The notes: generated from the letters alone by a model not told the origin. A DNA stretch of 5,275 bases from an uncultured delta proteobacterium (GCA_903860995.1 CAIOSS010000995.1:1-5275); one strand, 5' to 3'. Positions 1 to 5,060 are shown, counted from the first letter of the stretch. Numbers and translations are program-made.

Positions 1-2
1 AG

Positions 3-1061
3 TGCGGGCTCCCGCACCGCTACGCCTCGGCCGACGGCCCGGCGCCCCCGCACGTCCGCTGGATCGACGAGCAGTGGGATGCCGCCGCGCTCACCCTCGG
101 CGGCGGCGCGGGCGGGGTGCTGGTGCTCGACGAGGTGCAGAAGGTGCCCCGCTGGAGCGAAGCCGTGAAGGCGCGCTGGGACGACGACACGCGCCACGGT
201 CGGGATCTGCGGGTGGTGATCCTCGGGTCCGCGCCGCTGTTGGTGCAGCAGGGGCTCACCGAGAGCCTCGCGGGCCGCTTCGAGCTGTTGCGGGTGCCCC
301 ACTGGTCGTTCTCCGAGATGCAGGAGGCGTTCGGCTGGGGCCTCGACGACTACGTGTGCTTCGGCGGATACCCGGGCGCGGCGGGGTTGATCGCCGAACC
401 GGCGCGATGGGCGGCCTACGTTCGCGACGCCCTGGTCGAGACCACGCTCTCGCGCGATGTGCTGTTGATGAGCCGCATCGACAAGCCAGCCCTGCTCCGC
501 CAGCTCTTCGACCTCGCGTGCGCCTACTCCAGCCGGGAGCTGAGCTACACCAAGATGCTCGGCCAGCTGCAGGACGCCGGAAACACCACGACGCTCGCCC
601 ACTACCTCGACCTGCTCGCGGGGGCGGGCATCGTGAAGGGGCTCCCGAAGTATGCCGGGGACGTCGCGCGGCGGCGGGCCTCCAGCCCCAAGCTGTGCGT
701 GCTCAACACCGCCCTCGTCACGTCGCGCGCCGGAACCTCCCCCGAGCGCCTCCGCGCCGACCCGGAGGCGTGGGGACGCCTGGTGGAGAGCGCGGTCGGC
801 GCCCACCTGCTCAACACCGCCGCCCTCGACGGCATCGAGGTGGCGTACTGGCGCGAGGGGGCCGCCGAGGTCGACTTCGTGCTGCACGCCGGCGGACGCA
901 TCACCGCGATCGAGGTGAAGTCCGCCCTCTCGACCCCTCCGGCGGGACTGCGCGCCTTTCAGCGGCAGTTTCCGAAAGCGCGCACGTTGCTGGTGGGCCC
1001 CGGCGCGGGTGTGTCCCTCGAACTCTTCCTCTCCCGACCTGCCGCCGAATGGCTTCAATGA
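3..1061 (+). CDS. ATP-binding protein, AAA_14 / DUF4143 family (5' partial)
   Basis: This is the last 352 residues of an AAA-type ATPase with a C-terminal DUF4143 domain; the reading frame is open from the left edge and ends at TGA 1059-1061. The ATPase core shows Walker B VLVLDEVQKV (about residues 39-48 of the fragment), a strand VVILGSAP (about 71-78) in the sensor position, and the family signature LAGRFELLRVPHWSF (about 89-103). A winged-helix-like stretch follows (ELSYTKMLGQLQDAGNTTT, about 179-197). The C-terminus carries a PD-(D/E)xK-like pattern: EVDFV (about 289-293) and IEVKS (about 303-307), giving a D...E-x-K arrangement. Walker A must lie upstream, so I estimate some 35-45 residues are missing. 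These proteins are common in bacteria and archaea, but their cellular role is poorly defined. The stop overlaps the start of an hsdR remnant by ATGA, suggesting they were co-translated. The family assignment is firm; the function is not. Confidence 0.93.
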   Translation, partial: CGLPHRYASADGPAPPHVRWIDEQWDAAALTLGGGAGGVLVLDEVQKVPRWSEAVKARWDDDTRHGRDLRVVILGSAPLLVQQGLTESLAGRFELLRVPHWSFSEMQEAFGWGLDDYVCFGGYPGAAGLIAEPARWAAYVRDALVETTLSRDVLLMSRIDKPALLRQLFDLACAYSSRELSYTKMLGQLQDAGNTTTLAHYLDLLAGAGIVKGLPKYAGDVARRRASSPKLCVLNTALVTSRAGTSPERLRADPEAWGRLVESAVGAHLLNTAALDGIEVAYWREGAAEVDFVLHAGGRITAIEVKSALSTPPAGLRAFQRQFPKARTLLVGPGAGVSLELFLSRPAAEWLQ

Positions 1062-1312
1062 CCCTCCACCACGAGATCGCCTTCGAGTCCGAGATCTGCG
1101 CCCACCTCGCCGCGCACGGCTGGCTCTACGCCGACGGCGACGCCGCCCGCTACGATCGCGGCCGCGCGCTCTTCCCCACCGACGTGCTCGCCTGGGTGCA
1201 GTCCACGCAGCCGCAGGCCAGCAAGACCGATGGCTCTTCCTGCGATCGGTGCCGTGGGCTCCAGCCCGCCGCTTCCATTTTCCTGCTCCGAACCCGCTCG
1301 CCGCTCGTGTAG
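1058..1312 (+). pseudogene. hsdR: Type I restriction endonuclease R subunit, N-terminal remnant
   Basis: The reading frame starts at ATG 1058, overlapping the upstream stop as ATGA. Residues 1-54 match the N-terminus of a common class of type I restriction R subunits: HEIAFESEICAHLAAHGW, then YDRGRALFPTDVLAWVQ and TQPQA. In intact relatives, as I recall them, the next residues are a WEAL-like segment and the protein continues to about 1000 residues with a nuclease domain and a DEAD-box translocase. Here the match stops after codon 1217-1219. About 30 unrelated residues follow, rich in Ser, Arg and Cys, and the frame closes at TAG 1310-1312. No nuclease or helicase motif is present, so the product cannot restrict DNA. 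Coding similarity therefore covers 1058-1219, and 1220-1312 is foreign read-through. No hsdM or hsdS lies in the window. The family call rests on recognised N-terminal residues. Confidence 0.8.
1219..1220. other. Breakpoint of the hsdR deletion or rearrangement
   Basis: HsdR-like coding ends at the codon for Ala (1217-1219), and the DNA then changes character. From 1220 to about 1341 it is visibly poorer in G+C, lacks third-position bias, and reads as an upstream region for the gene at 1342. The simplest reading is one deletion or recombination joining the 5' end of hsdR to the promoter region of an unrelated gene. No transposase, clear terminal repeats or target duplication is visible at the joint. 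The exact base is uncertain by a few nucleotides. Confidence 0.6.
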
Positions 1313-1341
1313 CGTTTCGTCGCAGAAGGGGCACCCCATCG
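1220..1341 (+). promoter_or_regulatory. Probable upstream/leader region of the 1342 gene
   Basis: This 120-base stretch separates the hsdR breakpoint from ATG 1342. It is less G+C-rich than its flanks and includes the AT-richer run around 1275-1282. A six-base inverted repeat, ACCGAT with ATCGGT, sits at about 1225-1250, and a GGGCT/AGCCC hairpin lies at about 1256-1267. I find no convincing -35/-10 pair, so promoter function is inferred only from position and composition. Confidence 0.3.
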
Positions 1342-2038
1342 ATGCGCAAAATTCCGCTCGAAAGTTCGCTGCTGACCTAACCTCGACGAGCTCGAATTCA
1401 CCGAGGCGGCGCTCGTCGCCGACGAGCACGCCGCCGACCTCGCGTCGGCCTTCGCGGAGGAGGTCACCGCGTGGACGGACGTCTTCCAGCGCGAGCGCAC
1501 CGCGCGGCGGGCGGTGACCCGCGCCGAGGCCGTGCTCGTCGTGCGCAACGCGCAGCTCGACACGGTCACGCTGCGCTTCGGCGCGCAGGCCCTCGTCGAA
1601 GCCAACCGCGATCGCAGCAGCAAGGCGTTCACGAGGTTCTTCCCGACGGCGCCGTCGAGCTTCGTGCGCGGCAACCTTCGCAAGCAGTGCGAGCGCACCC
1701 GCGACGTCATCGTGCCGGAGATCGAGAAGTCCCCGGCGGCGTCGCCGCTCCTCGCCTACGCCGAAGCGCTTGCCGGCGGCGCGAAGGCCGCACTCGCCGC
1801 GTTGGCCGCTCGCGCGAAGGCCAAGGGTGCGCTCGCGGGCGAGGCCAACGACGTCCTCGAATGGAAGGAAGGCATCAACCTGCTGCGCACCACCACGCAC
1901 GCCGAGCTGATCAAGCGAGCGGCCGAGCAGTCGCTCGGACGAACGTGGCCCCAGGACTTCTTCCGCCAGGCCGGTGACGCGGCCGCCGCCGACGGCGAGG
2001 CGCCCGCGCCGGAGCCGAAGCCCGCGCCCGTGGGCTGA
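1342..2038 (+). pseudogene. Hypothetical helical protein, apparent +1 frameshift near codon 12
   Basis: I do not recognise the function. From 1376 to the TGA at 2036-2038 one frame shows strong coding composition. It encodes a mostly helical, charged protein with LDELEFTEAALVADEH at its start, FTRFFPTAPSSFVRGNLRKQ near the middle, an Ala-rich helix, the segment VLEWKEGINLLRTTTHAEL, and a low-complexity Pro/Ala/Glu tail. No ATG, GTG or TTG exists in that frame between the stop at 1373 and GTG 1514. In the neighbouring frame, ATG 1342 begins MRKIPLESSLLT and meets TAA at 1378. Skipping the single base T1378 fuses this to NLDELEF and gives a natural-looking 231-residue protein. A purine-rich AAGGGG lies about 11 bases before ATG 1342. 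It is therefore either a frameshifted gene, a sequencing error, or less likely a +1 recoding site. The alternative is initiation at GTG 1514 (174 residues), which lacks a good ribosome site and would cut off coding-like sequence. Confidence 0.65.
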
Positions 2039-2055
2039 TCCGCCCCAGTGCGTGA

Positions 2056-2074
2056 AGACCCGCCCACAGGGTCT
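2056..2074 (+). terminator. Hairpin downstream of the hypothetical gene, possible terminator
   Basis: AGACCC (2056-2061) and GGGTCT (2069-2074) form a perfect six-base stem around a seven-base loop, 17 bases after the stop at 2038. No T-run follows, so intrinsic termination is uncertain. Position is the main argument. Confidence 0.4.
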
Positions 2075-2178
2075 GTCCGCGCCTCTCCGACCAATCAAAG
2101 ACGCTCGAACGGGGTCTGCGCGATGCCCTGCACGCCGCGCGACCGACGCGACCGCGTCCGACCGTCCCACCGCGAGAC

Positions 2179-2219
2179 GGTGAAGTGGCGGGAGCAGCGT
2201 CTGCGAGCGGGACTTCACC
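2179..2219. repeat. Inverted repeat with nested hairpin
   Basis: GGTGAAGT (2179-2186) is perfectly complementary to ACTTCACC (2212-2219). Within the 25-base spacer, GCAG (2194-2197) can pair with CTGC (2201-2204) around CGT. The result is a two-part stem resembling extragenic palindromic repeats. Only one copy is in the window, so whether it is dispersed in the genome is unknown. Confidence 0.45.
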
Positions 2220-2439
2220 CTCCCGAAGCGACGGCGACCGACCCTGTACGGCCGCCGTCGAGGCCGTGAAGCGCCCGATCAACCGCTGCGCCCGTTTGCG
2301 TGGCCGGTGCCACGTTCGCTTTCCAGCGCGCATCCCAGGCGGCGAGGTCCCCATCCCGCAGGCCCTGCGCTCCCCGGTCGGAGCTACAGGAACGGGGCGG
2401 GCGACGAAGCGACTCGCCGCGACCCCGCAGGGCACCCGA

Positions 2440-2457
2440 CCCGCCGTTCGCGGCGGG
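2440..2457 (-). terminator. Strong GC hairpin downstream of the membrane-protein gene
   Basis: CCCGCCG (2440-2446) and CGGCGGG (2451-2457) form a perfect seven-base stem with a four-base loop (TTCG on the plus strand, CGAA on the minus). It lies about 52 bases beyond the minus-strand stop at 2509. No T-run follows on either strand, so it may act as a 3' end stabiliser or a weak terminator. Confidence 0.4.
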
Positions 2458-2508
2458 AGGCGCCCGATGGCTGCCCGACGGAGGTGTCGATGCGCGGCTC
2501 GCGGGGAC

Positions 2509-2994
2509 TCAAGCCTGCGGGAGCGGCTTACCCGTGTTCTCGGTGAAGTTCCAATGCATCTTCGTCATCATGACAAAGAAGAGGTTCATCGCGAACCCGG
2601 CCATGCACAGCGCCTGCAGGGTCAGCACGCCGCTCGACGCCTCGCCGGGGAGCGTGGCGTGTCGGATCGACAGGCCCAGGGCGATCAGGCCGAAGCAGAG
2701 CGCCGTCTGGAAGTTGCCGGCGACGAACGGCACGTTGAGCGCCATCTTGAACGGGGGCCGGGTGACGAGCTCCAAGAGCATCATCCCCGCGTTGGCCAGG
2801 AGCACGCCGAACAGGAGCGCGGACAGCACGTAGATCCACGCCGCAGGTCCCTCGAAGCGGGTGGCGCACTGCCCGGCGTCCAGCACACAACCCCCCGCCA
2901 GGTAGGCGAGCCCTCCCCCGATGGCCAGGAACGTGACTCCGGTGAGGATGCGCATCACGAGCAATTGTTTGGGCGAAATCTTGTCGAAGGGCAT
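2509..2994 (-). CDS. Small integral membrane protein with four predicted helices, function unknown
   Basis: The gene encodes 161 residues starting MPFDKISPKQ. Four hydrophobic segments are visible at about residues 14-36, 52-76, 90-110 and 122-143, so it should sit in the inner membrane. Between the first two helices are two cysteines (C36 and C43), which could form a disulfide if that loop is periplasmic. The tail after the last helix is short and polar (HWNFTENTGKPLPQA). I chose ATG 2994 because GGAG lies eight bases upstream; a start ten codons earlier, MLSAGPGAYL, has no ribosome site. I do not recognise the family; it could resemble DoxX-like or other four-helix membrane proteins, but no diagnostic motif is seen. 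It diverges from a TetR gene across a 90-base gap, so it is the likely target of that repressor. Transcription probably ends at or beyond the hairpin at 2440-2457. Confidence 0.85.
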   Translation of the reverse strand: MPFDKISPKQLLVMRILTGVTFLAIGGGLAYLAGGCVLDAGQCATRFEGPAAWIYVLSALLFGVLLANAGMMLLELVTRPPFKMALNVPFVAGNFQTALCFGLIALGLSIRHATLPGEASSGVLTLQALCMAGFAMNLFFVMMTKMHWNFTENTGKPLPQA

Positions 2995-3034
2995 GAGGTA
3001 GGCTCCAGGACCTGCAGATAGCATAGCGATCGAT

Positions 3035-3040
3035 ATTCTA
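3035..3040 (-). promoter_or_regulatory. Candidate -10 box for the membrane-protein gene
   Basis: On the minus strand this hexamer reads TAGAAT, five of six matches to TATAAT. A start point about seven bases downstream would leave a leader of about 33 bases before ATG 2994. The expected -35 position, near 3058-3063, reads ACGGAT and is a poor match, so the box is tentative. It lies beside the operator candidate, which would cover the spacer and -35. Confidence 0.35.
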
Positions 3041-3041
3041 A

Positions 3042-3067
3042 CATAGCGGAGCGTTCGATCCGTTATG
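3042..3067. promoter_or_regulatory. TetR-type palindromic operator candidate
   Basis: CATAGCGGA (3042-3050) and TCCGTTATG (3059-3067) form an inverted repeat with eight of nine positions complementary. The eight-base centre contains a further CG/CG match, giving 10 of 13 symmetric positions overall. A direct copy of the half-site core CATAGCG sits at 3022-3028, exactly 20 bases away, so a second, weaker site is possible. The palindrome lies in the gap between the divergent TetR and membrane-protein genes, in the AT-richest part of this region, where a TetR dimer could control both. Binding by this TetR protein is inferred from position. Confidence 0.6.
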
Positions 3068-3084
3068 CTCTTCACGGAGGTAAG

Positions 3085-3708
3085 GTGGGCCGGCGGAAGA
3101 CGTACGAACGGGATGACGTCACGGAGAGGGCCATGCGCCTGTTCTGGGAGCGGGGCTACCACGCCACTTCCACGCGCGACCTGACGGAGGCGATGGGCCT
3201 GAACCCGGGCGCGCTCTACGCGGAGTTCGGGAGCAAGGAAGGGCTGTACCTCGAGGCGGTCCGGCGCTACGAGGGCACGGTGGTCCCGGGGCACTTCGCG
3301 ACGCTCGAGGCCCCCGGCGCGTCGCTCGAACAGATCGGGGCCGTGCTGAACTTCATGGGCGGCATCGGCGCCTACGACGGATCGCACCTCGGCTGCCTCC
3401 TGTGCAACGCGGGCATCGAGCTGGCCCCGACCCTGGAGCAGAGCGAGGCCTCCACGGCGCGGTTCCTCGACCGCCTGACGCGCGCGTTCGGGCACGCCCT
3501 GGAGAACGCGCGCGCGAGCGGCCGCCTCGTGGAGGACGCGCCCGTGGACGAGCTGGCGCGCTTCTTCCCCACGGTGCTCATGGGGATCTTCCTCCTGGCG
3601 AGGGCGAGGGTGGATGCGGCCGTGATGCGGGCCGCGGCAGACCAGGCGCTCGCACGCCTCGCGTCGGTGACCGCGCGGGGACGAGGGGGGCTGGCGCCGG
3701 TCGCTTGA
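3085..3708 (+). CDS. TetR/AcrR family transcriptional regulator
   Basis: This 207-residue protein has the usual TetR length. The N-terminal helix-turn-helix spans about residues 11-57: TERAMRLFWERGYHATSTRDL, then the recognition region MGLNPGALYAEFGSKEGLY, with the family hallmarks of a Gly-Tyr turn, an aromatic YxxF-like segment and a K-E-x-L-Y end. The all-helical C-terminal ligand/dimer domain contains GCLLCNAGIELAP (about 103-115), a pattern I associate with one large TetR subgroup; C104 and C107 may be worth attention as redox or ligand contacts. The start is GTG 3085, behind GGAGG at 3076-3080 (four-base gap); the ATG at 3065 is out of frame. It diverges from the membrane-protein gene, with an operator-like palindrome between them, so it probably represses its neighbour and itself. 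The inducer is unknown. Confidence 0.95.
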   Translation: MGRRKTYERDDVTERAMRLFWERGYHATSTRDLTEAMGLNPGALYAEFGSKEGLYLEAVRRYEGTVVPGHFATLEAPGASLEQIGAVLNFMGGIGAYDGSHLGCLLCNAGIELAPTLEQSEASTARFLDRLTRAFGHALENARASGRLVEDAPVDELARFFPTVLMGIFLLARARVDAAVMRAAADQALARLASVTARGRGGLAPVA

Positions 3709-3736
3709 CCGCCCCGGATCGCGCCCGGCGCCGGAA

Positions 3737-3776
3737 GGGCGGTTCGCCCCTCCATCGTGGATGGGGCGGAGGGGCG
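3737..3776. repeat. Mutually exclusive hairpins
   Basis: One C-rich segment (CGCCCC, 3745-3750) can pair with three partners. GGGCG 3737-3741 pairs with CGCCC 3745-3749 around GTT. GCCCC-TCCA 3746-3754 pairs with TGGA-T-GGGGC 3758-3767 around TCG, with one bulge. CGCCCCTCC 3745-3753 pairs perfectly with GGAGGGGCG 3768-3776. The region follows the TetR stop by about 30 bases. Such overlap can arise by chance in GC-rich DNA, and function is unproven. Confidence 0.4.
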
Positions 3777-3835
3777 CTGGCCGTCGCGTTGCTGGAAGGC
3801 GCAGACCGCCGCCCCGCACCACCCCCCAAAACGTC

Positions 3836-3861
3836 GAAGAGCCGCCCGAAGGCGGCTCTTC
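3836..3861 (-). terminator. Strong 11-bp hairpin, best read as a minus-strand terminator
   Basis: GAAGAGCCGCC (3836-3846) and GGCGGCTCTTC (3851-3861) form a perfect 11-base stem with a four-base loop. On the minus strand the loop is TTCG closed by C-G, the very stable cUUCGg tetraloop, and a TTTT run follows within a few bases (complement of AAAA 3828-3831). On the plus strand the loop is CGAA and no T-run follows. The signals therefore favour termination of minus-strand transcripts, although the stem could also slow plus-strand transcription from the TetR gene 130 bases upstream. Confidence 0.6.
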
Positions 3862-3871
3862 CAGGTTGGTG

Positions 3872-3884
3872 ATCCCAAAGGGAT
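3872..3884. repeat. Short hairpin ATCCC-AAA-GGGAT
   Basis: A perfect five-base stem (3872-3876 with 3880-3884) with an AAA loop lies just after the 11-base stem and just before the coding-like piece at 3885. It may belong to the same non-coding element. Confidence 0.35.
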
Positions 3885-4112
3885 TTGAGGGGAGTGGTGT
3901 GGGTCGCGACCACCGCCGACGGGGCCGGCAGCGTGGCGCTGCTCTCGCCGGTGGGGGCCAGCGCGTGGCTGCGCGCGCGCGGCGACACCAAGGGCTCCGC
4001 GCGGGTGTCCGGCACGGCCACGCCGGGGTCGGCCTGGGCCGTGGGCGTCGGCGCCAGCGGTCACGCGGTGTGGTCGCTCGCGATGACGCCGATTCTCACG
4101 CGCGGCGCCTGA
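3885..4112 (+). pseudogene. Short coding fragment, probably the 3' end of a larger gene
   Basis: This frame encodes up to 75 residues ending at TGA 4110-4112, with very strong G/C third-position bias from about 3897 onwards. The product is rich in Gly, Ala, Ser, Thr, Val and Trp in alternating, beta-strand-like stretches (VWVATTADGAGSVALLSP; SAWAVGVGASGHAVWSLAM). This resembles the last blades of a secreted beta-propeller or repeat protein rather than a complete small protein. There is no signal peptide. Possible starts are TTG 3885, GTG 3894 and GTG 3897; GAGGGGA just upstream could serve as a ribosome site for the GTGs, so a genuine small gene is not excluded. The upstream DNA is abruptly non-coding with hairpins, as expected if the 5' part was lost. 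I recognise no family. Confidence 0.5.
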
Positions 4113-4137
4113 GCGCCGCTCACCCGCGTCGGCGCGG
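4102..4137 (+). terminator. Two tandem GC hairpins, the first enclosing the stop codon
   Basis: GCGGCGC (4102-4108) pairs with GCGCCGC (4113-4119) around the loop CTGA, which contains the TGA stop of the 3885 fragment. Immediately after, CCCGCG (about 4122-4127) pairs with CGCGGG around TCGG. Neither is followed by a T-run. They could end or stabilise the transcript of the fragment, but GC-rich chance pairing is a real alternative. Confidence 0.35.
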
Positions 4138-4181
4138 GGCGGGTCGAGATCGGTCCGGCGGCGTGCTATGCCGCGCTCGCA

Positions 4182-5060
4182 ATGATCGAGCGCGCGGTCT
4201 TTGGTTGCCGCGAGTGCGGGGCCCGCTGGACGCAACCACTGCGACCGCTGCCGTCGTGGCTCGAGCGAGCCGCGTCCGCCTGCGCCGAGACACCGGAGGG
4301 GACGTACGTCGAGCGGCCCGATCACCGGGCGCGGCCTGAGCACGCGATCGCCCTCCACCCGGTCGACGTGCGCGGCCTCCGGCGACACGAAGACACCTCG
4401 CGCAGCACCGGGTGCTGCGGCGTCGGCTTCCGCCCGGGCAAGCCCAACCTCCGCTGCGCGGGGTGCGGTCACGAGGCTGCGTATGAGCTGACCGACGGCG
4501 ATCACGTTCCGCATGCGATCTTCGTCGGGGGGGCGCCGCTCGAGACCTTCGCGTGCGACGAGCCGGACGCTGCGACCCTGCGTGAGCGCCTCGCGGCGCG
4601 GGGCCCGGGCGACGACGCGGGCGAAGACCCCGCGTACGACGCGCTGCTCGCGCGATGGCAGGTGGACCCGGAGCGCGTGTGGGACGACGACCCGCCGCGC
4701 GCCGAGCGCTTCGCGGCGCTCGAGACCTTCGGCGTGCGGGTCGCGGGTCGGTCGGTGCGCCTCGGGTTGGACGGCCTCTGGGTGCGCCCCGCGTGGCCCG
4801 CGGCCGAGCGCGACCGCGTGCTCGCCCTCGGCGCCCCACCTCGCGGGCGCGACGACGTGCCGGTGTACTGGTGGGCCGATGTTCCGCTGCCGGGCGCGGC
4901 GCCCGACCGGCACGAGTGGCATCAGTGGTCGATCGGCGGCAAGGTGTGCGTGCTGTGGCGGCGAAGCCGGGTGGGTTCGCCCGCGCCCGAGCCGGCGGTC
5001 GCGTGGCGCCTGCCTCTCGCGCAGTGGGAGCGCGCCTGGCGCGCGGCGCTCGACCGGTGA
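4182..5060 (+). CDS. Hypothetical protein with N-terminal zinc-ribbon-like cysteines
   Basis: The gene encodes 292 residues starting MIERAVFGCRECGARWT. Cysteines occur as CxxC at 9/12, CC at 78/79 and CxxC at 92/95 (RCAGCGHEAAYE), consistent with a split zinc ribbon over the first about 105 residues. Segments such as NGCCG-like TGCCGVGF, PNLRCAGCG and a following Asp-Gly-Asp-His recall a widespread family of uncharacterised proteins with the layout C..C-GCCG-PN-C..CG; I know no assigned function for it. The middle (about 125-185) is acidic and helical. The C-terminal part (about 195-290) is rich in Trp, including VYWWADVPLP and HEWHQWSIGGK. No signal peptide or membrane segment is seen, so it is probably cytoplasmic. 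ATG 4182 has no clear Shine-Dalgarno site, but the start is fixed by the nearby first CxxC. It converges on the gene at 5098. Confidence 0.85.
   Translation: MIERAVFGCRECGARWTQPLRPLPSWLERAASACAETPEGTYVERPDHRARPEHAIALHPVDVRGLRRHEDTSRSTGCCGVGFRPGKPNLRCAGCGHEAAYELTDGDHVPHAIFVGGAPLETFACDEPDAATLRERLAARGPGDDAGEDPAYDALLARWQVDPERVWDDDPPRAERFAALETFGVRVAGRSVRLGLDGLWVRPAWPAAERDRVLALGAPPRGRDDVPVYWWADVPLPGAAPDRHEWHQWSIGGKVCVLWRRSRVGSPAPEPAVAWRLPLAQWERAWRAALDR

Larger units (their letters stand above)
2039..2508. other. Non-coding stretch with several inverted repeats
   Basis: About 470 bases lie between the end of the helical-protein gene and the end of the convergent membrane-protein gene. Frames are open on both strands, as expected at this G+C, but their products are Arg/Pro/Ala-rich with no motif or family resemblance, and third-position bias does not single out a frame. 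The stretch holds hairpins at 2056-2074, 2179-2219 and 2440-2457. I see no tRNA, no direct-repeat array and no transposase remnant. Confidence 0.6.

Noticed and set aside
1220..1320. tRNA or tRNA-derived attachment site on the minus strand
   Set aside because: A GGGTTCGG stretch looks like a T-arm start, but the T-loop consensus is not met and no acceptor stem or anticodon arm can be folded around it.
1215..1378. AGGCCAGCA (1215-1223) and TGCTGACCT (1370-1378) as terminal inverted repeats of a small mobile element
   Set aside because: Only eight of nine positions match, the right copy falls inside the likely N-terminal coding sequence of the 1342 gene, and the two flanks belong to different genes, so a simple insertion does not fit.
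1471..1977. Plus-strand ORF with a GTG start behind a good GGAGGAGG sequence
   Set aside because: The product is Arg/Ala-rich low complexity and overlaps, in another frame, the well-supported coding sequence of the helical protein.
1055..2218. Long minus-strand ORF (387 residues) across the hsdR remnant and helical protein
   Set aside because: It is an Arg/Gly/Ala-rich antisense shadow typical of high-GC DNA, lying opposite frames with recognisable protein sequence.
2185..3021. 278-residue plus-strand ORF over the membrane-protein gene
   Set aside because: It is antisense to a gene with clear transmembrane helices, and its product is His/Arg/Glu/Gln-rich, the usual mirror of a hydrophobic protein.
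4168..4185. Five-codon ORF (ATG 4168 to TGA 4185) overlapping the zinc-ribbon gene start as a coupling leader peptide
   Set aside because: It has no ribosome site, and such short overlaps are expected by chance.
3372..4922. 516-residue minus-strand ORF opposite the TetR and zinc-ribbon genes
   Set aside because: It is antisense to two well-supported genes and a hairpin block, has compositionally biased sequence and shows no domain.
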